64,000 nt of DNA, from positions 54,586 through 118,585 of the forward strand of contig NC_014754.1 in the NCBI RefSeq assembly GCF_000183725.1, in the 5' to 3' direction. Of this stretch, positions 17,704 through 24,837 are shown piece after piece. Made by a program: the position numbers and the translations under genes. Each line of letters starts with the position of its first letter. Position 1 is the first letter of the stretch. A model generated the notes under the pieces. It worked only from the letters and a program-made list of their open reading frames with translations. It was not told the DNA's origin and did not search any database. Origin of the DNA: Sulfuricurvum kujiense DSM 16994. Its GTDB lineage: Bacteria; Campylobacterota; Campylobacteria; Campylobacterales; Sulfurimonadaceae.

Positions 17704-18072
17704 CTACCCTTTAATATGCGCTGCGATTTTTTGAAGTGCAGCACTCACGTTTGCACGAAATGAATCATGCGGCTCAAGCGAATTAGCGATGATCTCTTTC
17801 GCCTCATCAAGTTTTTGCGTAGAGATTTTTTGTTGCGCATTCAACACCGCAAGCATTCGTTCTTCTACATGATCAAGTTTCTCAGTGAACGCATTCGCAA
17901 TCTCTGCGCGAATTGCTTTTTGATTTTTCAAAAGCATTTCGTCGATCTGCAAGACACGATCGTTTTCGAGTTTGCAGGCGACCGCTTCTTGCAGAAATTC
18001 ATACACTGACTTACCCGATGTCTCTATCCGAGCGATCGTGGCTTCATCGAGACGAGTCTCAACTTTTCGCAT
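17704..18072 (-). CDS. Ribbon-helix-helix-like protein with coiled-coil tail
   Basis: The 122 residues begin RKVETRLDEATIARIETSG followed by SVYEFLQEAV, the strand-helix-helix pattern of RHH DNA-binding proteins, then a long helical region (about 40-120). Such proteins accompany plasmid transfer or partition genes. It is transcribed toward the broken coupling-protein-like gene. Upstream lie a promoter motif shared with two other operons and repeated TGTCGGGTA words that could be its operator. AAGGAGC lies just before the start. The function is inferred from fold and place only. Confidence 0.6.
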   Translation of the reverse strand: MRKVETRLDEATIARIETSGKSVYEFLQEAVACKLENDRVLQIDEMLLKNQKAIRAEIANAFTEKLDHVEERMLAVLNAQQKISTQKLDEAKEIIANSLEPHDSFRANVSAALQKIAAHIKG

Positions 18073-18120
18073 TTATAAGCTCCTTGTTTTTTGACAGGAA
18101 AAGCAAAAATTGCATTTTCT

Positions 18121-18140
18121 CTACATATATTCAAAATTTC
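18121..18140 (-). promoter_or_regulatory. Shared plasmid-region promoter motif, copy C
   Basis: On the minus strand it reads GAAATTTTGAATATATGTAG, identical over 20 bases to copy A (23789-23808) and nearly so to copy B (20878-20899). It precedes the RHH gene. A short GCAA-TTT-TTGC stem follows where copies A and B have stronger stem-loops. Confidence 0.65.
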
Positions 18141-18330
18141 ACCCGTGTCGGGTAATTTTGCATATAGTGTCGGGTATTGAAAAAACGGGATTATTTGGCT
18201 AAGATACCCGACGGATATACAGGGCATTTTGTTTCAAAGACCGCACGGATTGGGCGTGAGGTCTATATCTATAAAGCGCTTCCCCCTCTAGGGGGAGAAT
18301 TTCAGCCTAGGGGCTGAAATGAGGGGGCAG
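18141..18330. other. Iteron/hairpin region, candidate oriT, oriV or operator
   Basis: Two direct copies of TGTCGGGTA start at 18146 and 18168, 22 bases (two helical turns) apart. An inverted copy lies at 18205-18212, and the first copy is part of the palindrome ACCCG-TGT-CGGGT. Further on, TCCCCC-TCTA-GGGGGA (18281-18296) and ATTTCAGCC-TAGG-GGCTGAAAT (18299-18320) are perfect stem-loops. CCCCCTC (18282) can also pair with GAGGGGG (18321-18327) around the second. Direct repeats followed by strong hairpins are typical of plasmid origins of transfer or replication; which one cannot be told here. No gene is seen between 18073 and 18475. Confidence 0.55.
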
Positions 18331-18475
18331 AAATTAGCACTGAAATAATCAGCAAGGAGATTATCCGAAGCGCAATTATCAGAGATAATTTCCATGGATA
18401 GCTACAAATTTGCAACACCTTTGCAACGTTAAAAACATAGAATTAATTAAATCATTATCAGTTAAAGGTTTGAAC

Positions 18476-18853
18476 ATGTCGATGAAAAAAGTAATGAGTT
18501 ATCTACTTTGTATTGCAATTACATCATCAAGCGTCCTTGCAAATCAAGATGCAGATACATGTAAATCACTAAAAGGTGATTGGGTATGGAATGGAACGTT
18601 AAATCAATGGCAATGCGAAGATCTTTCAGACGCGGATAAAGATACATATGCGAAATATATAATTGAAAAAGGCACATCCGAAGGTAATATCACAGCTGTA
18701 CATGCACAACCGCATAATAATGAAACAAGCGGTATATCGGCGAAAGATGTTTTGGTCGCTGCGGCAACCCCAGTTGTTATAGCCGGTGCGATTGTCGCAG
18801 CTGTAGTAGTATCGCCTATTTGGATCATCAAAAAAATTACAGGGAATGACTAA
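18476..18853 (+). CDS. Small exported protein with C-terminal membrane anchor, unknown
   Basis: I do not recognise this 125-residue protein. The start at 18476 is supported by AAAGG seven bases upstream and begins a signal peptide (MSMKKVMSYLLCIAITSSSVLA). The mature part has two cysteines around a Trp-rich loop (CKSLKGDWVWNGTLNQWQC), probably a disulfide, then a ~25-residue hydrophobic Ala/Val segment near the C-terminus. It runs opposite to all neighbours in the plasmid-like block and converges on the 300-residue exported protein gene, eight bases away. Confidence 0.55.
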   Translation: MSMKKVMSYLLCIAITSSSVLANQDADTCKSLKGDWVWNGTLNQWQCEDLSDADKDTYAKYIIEKGTSEGNITAVHAQPHNNETSGISAKDVLVAAATPVVIAGAIVAAVVVSPIWIIKKITGND

Positions 18854-18860
18854 TTTTAAA

Positions 18861-19763
18861 TCACTTCGGCAAAAATGGTGCGACGTTAAGCTGTTGCTTC
18901 TGTGAGCGACTCATGCCGGAAGATCCTGTCTGAGTCAGGGAAGCATCTCGTGAAGATGACTGCGAAGATTCGCGTGCAACTTCACGACCATCGGTGTCGG
19001 TTTCGGAAAGCGAAACACGGAATGACGAAGCAACTCCATATAAAGCACCTGCACCGGCAATTGCGGTTCCCGCATTCTTTACAGAATTATCAACAAATGA
19101 AAAAGTGAGTGTGCCACATTGCACCGAATCTCTACCCATGTTTGGCACAAAACGACACGGTTGTTTTAATGATTCGTGTGCCTGCACCAACTGCATTCGA
19201 ATTGACGGATCGGTGATATCATCCACCTGTGAGAACTCGGCCAAAGAGGCTTTGGCGATTTGACGTGCGCTGAACGCGTGGGTCCCCAATTTACCTTGAA
19301 GATTTAAACTGGCTTGTGCCATTCGAGCAGATTCATTGACGATGCAAGCGATATATTTTTTCAGATCGCCTTCGCGAGCTCCGGCGATCTGTGAGACACG
19401 CATCGCGTTAGCCGATGCATTATCGATGTATGCTTTTCTGTTCAGATCAATGATCCCTTCGTCGTTATCAATGACAGCCGTCAAACCAAAATCAGCAGCA
19501 ACGGCAATCGATTGAACACATTGATTTGCTTTGAGCTTATAAATCGGCATTGGATCAAATACAATATCGGCTGCGTAACTTTTTGAATCGGCGTTGGTGT
19601 CAAAATTGCGGTTGCTTGTTTTTTTCTCACTCCCCTTTTTGACACTCATCGATTTGTCTTTTTTTATCGACTGATCTCTTGACGTATCATACGATATATC
19701 CAGTGCGAAAGCTGCGTTCGCCATAATAGCGAACGCAGCTCCTATTGCAATTCGTCTTTTCAT
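18861..19763 (-). CDS. Exported protein of unknown function, last gene of the ExbB/ExbD-like operon
   Basis: I do not recognise this 300-residue protein. It has a signal peptide (MKRRIAIGAAFAIMANAAFA), a polar Lys/Ser-rich linker, a central helical region with cysteines near residues 83, 143, 202 and 216 (CRFVPN...VQCGTLTFSF) and a Ser-rich low-complexity tail ending SRSQKQQLNVAPFLPK. The start overlaps the ExbD-like stop by ATGA, so it is co-translated with the motor pair. The four cysteines suggest disulfides in the periplasm. It could be the effector moved or opened by the motor. Confidence 0.6.
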   Translation of the reverse strand: MKRRIAIGAAFAIMANAAFALDISYDTSRDQSIKKDKSMSVKKGSEKKTSNRNFDTNADSKSYAADIVFDPMPIYKLKANQCVQSIAVAADFGLTAVIDNDEGIIDLNRKAYIDNASANAMRVSQIAGAREGDLKKYIACIVNESARMAQASLNLQGKLGTHAFSARQIAKASLAEFSQVDDITDPSIRMQLVQAHESLKQPCRFVPNMGRDSVQCGTLTFSFVDNSVKNAGTAIAGAGALYGVASSFRVSLSETDTDGREVARESSQSSSRDASLTQTGSSGMSRSQKQQLNVAPFLPK

Positions 19764-20326
19764 TTTTTATCTCCATAACCAATTTGTTTGACATACTCTT
19801 TGAAGCGATCAGCAGCCTCTAATCCTCTGCCTCGCCACTGAATATTAATATCAGGCGAGATAGTTCGTACGAGGGAATAAACAAAATCCTCGCTGACCAC
19901 TACACCGTTTACTGTAATTCTTCCTTCCGTCCCAAAAATAATGTTTGCACCACTACCCCCTCCGCGATCGAACGATTCGCTTCTTTTTTTCGACTCGACC
20001 AAAGCTGCTTCAAGTTCGCGAACTCGACCTTGAAGATCATTAATTCTCTGAGTGTCTTCTACTTCAACGGTCTTGGTCACAACTTTTGTTTCAACCTTTG
20101 AAGCAGTTGGTGTAGCAATTATTTTTTCTACAACCTTTGGCTTTGAAGTATTTTTGAGAAGAACAATTTGACCTTTCAATGCCTCAATTGTCGCATTGAG
20201 CTTTTGGATCTCATCTTTACCGGGACCGTCAAAACGAGCGGCCACAACTAAAATGACAAACAGAACAAGCAGAACATCGACAAATGGTGCAATATTAATA
20301 GGATTAGATCTGATCTTCGGAGCCAT
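19760..20326 (-). CDS. ExbD/TolR-like proton-motor component with coiled-coil stalk
   Basis: The 188-residue protein starts at 20326 (MAPKIRSNPI), where GAGGTG gives a ribosome site; a longer frame adds five residues. The N-terminal membrane helix NINIAPFVDVLLVLFVILV-type stretch (about 10-30) has the Asp that carries protons in ExbD/TolR. Then comes a ~100-residue coiled coil with Lys/Val-rich stretch and a heptad region, unusual for the family, and a C-terminal ExbD-like periplasmic domain (GRITVNGVVVSEDFVYSLV). It overlaps the ExbB-like gene by 23 bases. It lacks an OmpA-type peptidoglycan domain. Confidence 0.72.
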   Translation of the reverse strand: MAPKIRSNPINIAPFVDVLLVLFVILVVAARFDGPGKDEIQKLNATIEALKGQIVLLKNTSKPKVVEKIIATPTASKVETKVVTKTVEVEDTQRINDLQGRVRELEAALVESKKRSESFDRGGGSGANIIFGTEGRITVNGVVVSEDFVYSLVRTISPDINIQWRGRGLEAADRFKEYVKQIGYGDKK

Positions 20327-20819
20327 CAAGCACCTCTTCATTTTCGACTAATTTATCTTTGCAGATCAGCCCCACTTTCGTTTGAGCAGCATGACCGTGT
20401 ACTACATCCCATTTCATCCGAACTACATCAATTTCGTTTTGTAGCGCGTTAAAAAAGAAAGTTCCGATGATCGCAACGACTAGCGAGGCGGCTGTTGAGA
20501 TAAGTGGCAGCGATAGCGCAGCAATAAGCCCGGATTGATTCGCCGAACCGATCTGAGAAAGAGTGACCATCACCCCAAGCACTGTGCCAAGCAAACCAAT
20601 ATACACTGCGTTTGAACTAATTGAATAGATCAGCGTCATTTTTCGATTGAGCTCGATTTCCAGTTCAGTCTTATTGCCAAACTTCATGAGCTGACCGACG
20701 ATGAATCTGAAATTCGAAAATCTGTCGATCGAAAGATAAATGATTGCACCGAGTGACGCCAGAAGAATCGTCATTACGCCGTACTCAATGAGAGCTTTGA
20801 TTTCGTTAGGATTTGCCAT
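20304..20819 (-). CDS. ExbB/TolQ/MotA-like proton-channel protein
   Basis: This 171-residue inner-membrane protein has three transmembrane helices (about 12-30, 70-90 and 103-125). The family signature appears in SSNAVYIGLLGTVLGVMVTL, the TolQ/ExbB channel helix, and the last helix has Thr (ISTAASLVVAIIGTFF) where the family has pore-facing Thr. It is shorter than ExbB/TolQ because the cytoplasmic loop is small. AAAGGACAAAATAA precedes the start. It heads an operon with the ExbD-like protein and an exported protein, under leader copy B. Such pairs turn ion flow into work across the envelope; the target here is unknown. Confidence 0.75.
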   Translation of the reverse strand: MANPNEIKALIEYGVMTILLASLGAIIYLSIDRFSNFRFIVGQLMKFGNKTELEIELNRKMTLIYSISSNAVYIGLLGTVLGVMVTLSQIGSANQSGLIAALSLPLISTAASLVVAIIGTFFFNALQNEIDVVRMKWDVVHGHAAQTKVGLICKDKLVENEEVLDGSEDQI

Positions 20820-20846
20820 TTATTTTGTCCTTTTGAATTGTATGTC

Positions 20847-20899
20847 CGAATCGTTCTTTCGAACGAAAAACTTTTTTCTACATGTATATTCAAAAATTC
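20847..20899 (-). promoter_or_regulatory. Shared promoter motif copy B with 5' stem-loop
   Basis: On the minus strand, GAATTTTTGAATATACATGTAG (20899-20878, two bases longer than copy A) is followed by the stem-loop CGTTC-GAAA-GAACG (20865-20852). Compared with copy A the stem differs at a base pair on both sides (CGTTC/GAACG versus CGCTC/GAGCG), so pairing is kept. The ExbB-like gene starts 33 bases after it. Confidence 0.65.
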
Positions 20900-21833
20900 A
20901 AAGAATCCCTTCCCTTTTTAACATTTCCAAAAATTTCTCTTTGCGTTTCATACCATCAAATGCACGATTTGTATGTTGAATATCGCGACCCAATCCCCCA
21001 AGCATGATATCCCTAATGATGACCGTTGTTTCCACTGCCTCCGCCGGAATCTTTACATATACAAACGCTGTCAACATGTCATTCGCACCGAGCTTATCCA
21101 TGTTATCTCCGCAATTGTCAAACATGAGACCAGACTGTGGTCGCAACGCGATTGTAGAAGTACTATTCTCTATAAAATGAAAACCATCGGACGCTGCATA
21201 TGCCCTCAAAAATGCATTGCGGCGAATAACCTCTGCTTTGATTTGTACGTCAGTCATTTTTTTATCGATCAGGTCAACTCCGCTGAGGAATAGGTATGTA
21301 TCAACATATGAATTGCGAATCCCTTCTTCCCTGCGTTCACGTTCATAACTTGTAAAAAAGAAATGTCCGTACTCTCTATTTTTGGATAACAAAATCTTGT
21401 TGATATAAGCAAGAGCTTTTGCCCTCGCCTCTTTTTCTTTGAGTGATTTTTGATATCCTTTTATTTTATTTTTCATGATACCGACGATCATTTGATCTAC
21501 CTGTTCTAGCGGCATTGGCGCAGTCTGAAGTTGTTGTTGGAATAGTACATTGGCTACGCCTTTAGTACGATGCAGTTCTGTCACATAAACGTAGCTATAC
21601 AAATCAAATACCATCCGCTGCCAATCCTTAGACACGGGCCATTTACCCGGTTGCAGCTGATCAAGTGGTATCTCTTGACATAAATCTTGATCCTTCATTG
21701 AGGAATGATTATATTGTGCATTTGGATTTTTTTGAGCAATAATCGAATCAATCAAATTATTGAGTTGAGTATCTGCCATCAAACCGGTAGAAAGGATTGC
21801 CGCTGCGATTGTTGTTGAGATAATCTTTTTCAT
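20898..21833 (-). CDS. Exported protein of unknown function (311 residues)
   Basis: I do not recognise it. A signal peptide (MKKIISTTIAAAILSTGLMA) is followed by a mostly helical, charged protein. Two cysteines lie near residues 53 and 246 (DQDLCQEIPL, FDNCGDNM) and may form a disulfide. It is the last gene of the unit that starts at 23730 and ends inside the copy B promoter motif of the next unit. Gene order with the 194- and 377-residue exported proteins suggests that they act together. Confidence 0.6.
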   Translation of the reverse strand: MKKIISTTIAAAILSTGLMADTQLNNLIDSIIAQKNPNAQYNHSSMKDQDLCQEIPLDQLQPGKWPVSKDWQRMVFDLYSYVYVTELHRTKGVANVLFQQQLQTAPMPLEQVDQMIVGIMKNKIKGYQKSLKEKEARAKALAYINKILLSKNREYGHFFFTSYERERREEGIRNSYVDTYLFLSGVDLIDKKMTDVQIKAEVIRRNAFLRAYAASDGFHFIENSTSTIALRPQSGLMFDNCGDNMDKLGANDMLTAFVYVKIPAEAVETTVIIRDIMLGGLGRDIQHTNRAFDGMKRKEKFLEMLKREGIL

Positions 21834-21849
21834 GTGCGTCCTTTTTTTG

Positions 21850-22434
21850 TCAAATTGGCGGCATACGGCTGTAGGGAATTGTGCCTATCGGTGCATCATA
21901 TTCGCTTGCTTTTTTAACAACGTGAGGATTACCATTTTTCATGTAAATAGCCGATCTACCTAAAAACTGTGGCAGAACACTGGCCTCAGCCGCTTCATCT
22001 ATCATCAATACCACGTTTTCCGCACCATCTCTTCCTCTACAGCGCCCTGCAAATTGAGAAACAATCTGAGCCCTTGATCCAAGTGGAGCAAGGAGATAGT
22101 TTATATCTTGATCGGCTGTCGCAGATGAACCTATCTTTTTCGCAAGGCTAATAACAAACGATGTCCAGTTGACATTCATTGAACTTGTTCCGGCTTCAGT
22201 TCCAACGTTGACAGGAATTGATTGAAGCATCCCATACACAGACTCCAATCGCTGAATATTTGGTTTCAGAGTACCATTAAAAAACATTGCGGCAGTCAAT
22301 GCAGACCCTCCGGCATTCGCTGCCAACGAAGTGTCAGACGAAACAAACGATGTCATGACAGTTCCACATCCTCCGGCATAAGCCGAAGAAGCAAGACCAA
22401 GACTGATTGCCAAAACAGCTATTCCGCGCATCAT
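21850..22434 (-). CDS. Exported protein of unknown function (194 residues)
   Basis: Not recognised. A clear signal peptide (MMRGIAVLAISLGLASSAYA) is followed directly by GGCGTVMTSFVSS, and the mature protein is Ala/Ser/Gly-rich with a second Cys near residue 132 (FAGRCRGRDG). The acidic stretch VVLMIDEAAEASV follows. The start overlaps the stop of the 377-residue gene upstream, so the two are translationally coupled. Confidence 0.6.
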   Translation of the reverse strand: MMRGIAVLAISLGLASSAYAGGCGTVMTSFVSSDTSLAANAGGSALTAAMFFNGTLKPNIQRLESVYGMLQSIPVNVGTEAGTSSMNVNWTSFVISLAKKIGSSATADQDINYLLAPLGSRAQIVSQFAGRCRGRDGAENVVLMIDEAAEASVLPQFLGRSAIYMKNGNPHVVKKASEYDAPIGTIPYSRMPPI

Positions 22435-23564
22435 CGGACAATCTGCTTAAAGAAGTTTTTAACATTCTGTACCATACCCCGCTCATAATCACGGAATGTG
22501 TCTGGCGCATATTGTTTTAGTGTGGACAACAGACATTTATCGTCATCTGGAAATAGAATTGCCGGACGATTTATTTCATTAGGATATTGCTGTTTAAATT
22601 TGCGGTATGGCGAATCAAACTGTGCTACATCTTTGACATCTCCAGATGGGATCAATTTTGCTTTTTGAAATTCAGCGACTTTTTTGAGGTATTCGAAGCC
22701 GTCCGGAATAATTCTTCCATCATATTTAACATATGTAACATCCTCTCGCACGAGGGGATCCATAGTTGTGATCCCACCCATTTTTTGAACCAACGTCGCT
22801 TTTAAAAGGTATGGCTTCTGCGCATCGAGTACACCATAACATTCTCCGAGTGGATGATCTGTCCCAGATGTATTTGTGTGAGACTTATTGAACGCCACAA
22901 CCGCATCTTCAATCTCTGCATCTGACATCTTTGCAAGAGATTCAAGACGGTCGATAATCTTCATCTCAACATTAAATTTCCGAGCCGCTTGAAAAATAGT
23001 AAGGAGCTCGGATGAGAAACTATCCATCTGCACGCCAACAATTGGAATATTGACCGATTCCTTTGCTACTGCCCCCATATTCTCTCTGGACTGATACTCA
23101 GCCGCGGATATGTCACCGTATCGAACCGGTAAACTAAGTTTGTCCTTTCCGCCCGCCCAAATTTTCCCTTTTGCAGCATCAATCGCATTTTTGCGCAATA
23201 ACGTAGAATACGTGTTCAATGTAGCGCCTGAAGCGTTTAAATCTGCCTCAACAATCGGTATCACCATATAGTCAATTGAGTTTGATATCCGTGTGTAGAA
23301 TATCTTTGCTTTTCCCGGCTGAACCATTCGACGATGGAATCCCTGTATTGCCTTGAAAATTCGATCTGTAAGTACATGTCGTTGTTCCTTGTCTGTATCC
23401 ATCTCACGATCGAATGCATCTGCAATCCCCATCATAAAAGTCTTATTTTCATATGTTTGCATATATACGTTCTCTGGAACCCGCCAAACCGAGTTTTCAA
23501 GTTCATACCCATAAGTATTAAATGAGAGCGCGACTAGAGCGGCCATTACTATTGTTTTTTTCAT
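22431..23564 (-). CDS. Exported protein of unknown function (377 residues)
   Basis: Not recognised. I start it at 23564 (MKKTIVMAALVALSFNTYG), which gives a proper signal peptide; the longer frame adds 13 residues that overlap the small ORF upstream. The mature protein is mixed alpha/beta, with cysteines near 258 and 350 (GECYGVLD, DDKCLLST). It follows the 51-residue membrane ORF by ten bases and overlaps the 194-residue gene by four, so it is in the operon started by leader copy A. Confidence 0.62.
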   Translation of the reverse strand: MKKTIVMAALVALSFNTYGYELENSVWRVPENVYMQTYENKTFMMGIADAFDREMDTDKEQRHVLTDRIFKAIQGFHRRMVQPGKAKIFYTRISNSIDYMVIPIVEADLNASGATLNTYSTLLRKNAIDAAKGKIWAGGKDKLSLPVRYGDISAAEYQSRENMGAVAKESVNIPIVGVQMDSFSSELLTIFQAARKFNVEMKIIDRLESLAKMSDAEIEDAVVAFNKSHTNTSGTDHPLGECYGVLDAQKPYLLKATLVQKMGGITTMDPLVREDVTYVKYDGRIIPDGFEYLKKVAEFQKAKLIPSGDVKDVAQFDSPYRKFKQQYPNEINRPAILFPDDDKCLLSTLKQYAPDTFRDYERGMVQNVKNFFKQIVR

Positions 23565-23574
23565 GTGTATTGTC

Positions 23575-23730
23575 CTAAAAAGAATAAATAAGAAGATTGA
23601 CAATGTGGCGAACCATATATTCAGGACTTGTTGTCATCGTCTCAATAAATGATTTGACTGAATCTATTGATAAACCATTCGTATTGATTAAATAACCAAT
23701 CATTGCCATCATAATAATGCTTCTATACAT
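23575..23730 (-). CDS. 51-residue membrane ORF heading the exported-protein operon
   Basis: Begins MYRSIIMMAMIGYLINTNGL with AAGGAGA eight bases upstream and directly follows the copy A promoter and stem-loop. It has one or two hydrophobic stretches (about 3-15 and 41-51). It is too short to classify; placement and ribosome site make it believable. Confidence 0.55.
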   Translation of the reverse strand: MYRSIIMMAMIGYLINTNGLSIDSVKSFIETMTTSPEYMVRHIVNLLIYSF

Positions 23731-23756
23731 TGCTTTCTCTCCTTATCTGTATTTTC

Positions 23757-23808
23757 TGAATCGCTCTATCGAGCGAAAAACTTTTTTCCTACATATATTC
23801 AAAATTTC
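23757..23808 (-). promoter_or_regulatory. Shared promoter motif copy A with 5' stem-loop
   Basis: Minus strand GAAATTTTGAATATATGTAG (23808-23789), then GGAAAAAAG and the stem-loop CGCTC-GATA-GAGCG (23775-23762). It drives the 51-residue ORF and the three exported-protein genes behind it. Confidence 0.65.
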
Positions 23809-24004
23809 ATTCATCGCCGTCGTCGCAAAAGTCGTATCCGCTATCGCTACTCCAACACTCATTTGAAAAGTCATCATTGTCATAATCATGAAGACAATCA
23901 TGTGGCCCACATCCGCCTGTCGGTGGTGTGTTCCCGGAACTGCTTGACCGGCCAAAAAATAGCCAGCTAAAAAACATTATTGAAAGGATTATTTCCCAGT
24001 TCAT
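23807..24004 (-). CDS. Possible 65-residue membrane protein with Asp/Cys-rich tail
   Basis: One N-terminal hydrophobic helix (MNWEIILSIMFFSWLFF) is followed by a Ser/Gly turn and an acidic tail with four cysteines (GGCGPHDCLHDYDNDD...ECWS...FCDD). The composition resembles the ORF at 25553-25780, which has a good ribosome site; this one has none that is clear. Possibly real, metal- or calcium-binding. Confidence 0.4.
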   Translation of the reverse strand: MNWEIILSIMFFSWLFFGRSSSSGNTPPTGGCGPHDCLHDYDNDDFSNECWSSDSGYDFCDDGDE

Positions 24005-24109
24005 TTATTTACCCGAAGATTACGTCTGCTGATCCCATCGCTGCCTCCTTTAAGATTTGTATTGACTTTGAAAAAAAACTTTCTCTTGAGGATTCTCGCC
24101 TGATTCCCC

Positions 24110-24415
24110 TTCCCAAAACCTCTTTGTAGCTTTTGAGAAGAAGGATCTGCACCCTTTAAAGTCTTTCTCCCGAGTCATCCTGCGCCTTGACTGTGCTATG
24201 TCATCACCCTATTAGAGAAGTGTGTCAAGGGTTGAGACGCGAAGAGTCGAAAAGGGGAATACCGGAGCCATAGCGAGGATAAGAGCCCCGTCCCTTGATA
24301 CGCGAGCGGGGTGTGGCATAGTGTTAAGGAGAGAGCAGGTTTGACACGGGTTAAGACTTTAAAGTTTCAGAGGGATCTATCTTCTCAAAAAATAGCGGAA
24401 AAGAGGTTTTGGGAA
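24110..24415. other. 306-base long imperfect inverted repeat, candidate structured RNA or origin
   Basis: The two halves pair almost end to end. 24110-24125 matches 24400-24415 over 16 perfect pairs; 24131-24140 matches 24381-24390 (10); 24154-24165 matches 24353-24364 (12). Looser pairing follows: CCCGAGTCA (24169) with TGACACGGG (24342-24350), GTGCTATG (24193) with CATAGTGTT (24317), and TGTCAAGGG (24223-24231) with CCCTTGATA (24292-24300). Internal loops are purine-rich and the apex (24232-24291) can form smaller stems. No ORF explains it. It lies between the partition genes and the exported-protein operon. Confidence 0.65.
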
Positions 24416-24453
24416 ATGATTAAATGATTTTAAATGCGGACTCGTAGAGGATC

Positions 24454-24508
24454 GCCCCCTGCTCTGTTACGACCATAGGAGCGAACAGAGCCACGTGCCC
24501 GGAGGGGA
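24454..24508. other. Second strong stem-loop near the partition genes
   Basis: GCTCTGTT (24461-24468) pairs with AACAGAGC (24484-24491), with an outer CCCC/GGGG stem (24455-24458 with 24504-24507). It follows the 306-base inverted repeat and precedes the 3' end of the partition operon. It may be part of the same RNA or origin, or terminate transcription from one side. 24005-24547 has no gene. Confidence 0.5.
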
Positions 24509-24540
24509 CGCTAGTAGGTATTTTTACTCTTATTAATGTT

Positions 24541-24553
24541 AAATAACTTATTT
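24541..24553. promoter_or_regulatory. Partition-type palindrome at the 3' end of the par operon
   Basis: AAATAACTTATTT, the same 13-base word as at 25490-25502, overlaps the stop codon of the RHH-like gene. Matching sites on both sides of a parA operon suggest a centromere-like set. Confidence 0.55.
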
Positions 24554-24826
24554 ATCTTTTTTAACTCTTTCAAATTCGTCAACAAAAATCTTTTTAGCGT
24601 ATGCCGTCACATCTTTGCAGCCGTTAGAGAAAGCAATCGGTGTCAGAGTGTCGATCATCTCTTGTGAGATATAGAACTGGCAGCGCTTGTCTTGCTTTTT
24701 GTATTCATCAACAACGGGGCGACCGAATGTACCGGGTCCAGTTTTTTCGGCCGTTTTTGCAACTTCCTCAAAATGATTAACCTGTGCAGCTTCATCTGAC
24801 TTCTTAAAGCCCTTAAATTTACCCAT
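24548..24826 (-). CDS. Small partition-type DNA-binding protein downstream of ParA
   Basis: The 92-residue protein has a charged, flexible N-terminus (MGKFKGFKKSDE) and a C-terminal RHH-like pattern (CQFYISQEMIDTLTPIAF, then DVTAYAKKIFVDEF). ParA genes of small plasmids are usually followed by a short RHH centromere-binding protein, and this gene lies 11 bases after parA. It probably binds the AAATAACTTATTT sites flanking the operon. No direct family match is claimed. Confidence 0.65.
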   Translation of the reverse strand: MGKFKGFKKSDEAAQVNHFEEVAKTAEKTGPGTFGRPVVDEYKKQDKRCQFYISQEMIDTLTPIAFSNGCKDVTAYAKKIFVDEFERVKKDK

Positions 24827-24837
24827 GATTCATTTCC

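Noticed and set aside
18861..20819. Zorya-type phage defence (ZorAB)
   Set aside because: The channel protein has no long cytoplasmic tail, the partner has no OmpA-like peptidoglycan domain, and no ZorC, ZorD or ZorE gene is near.
23743..23955. 70-residue minus-strand ORF overlapping the copy A leader
   Set aside because: It runs through the promoter motif and stem-loop in another frame and has no ribosome site.
24110..24415. 6S RNA, RNase P RNA, tmRNA, SRP RNA or group II intron
   Set aside because: I looked for their hallmark sequences and for a domain V hairpin or reverse transcriptase and found none; pairing pattern also differs.
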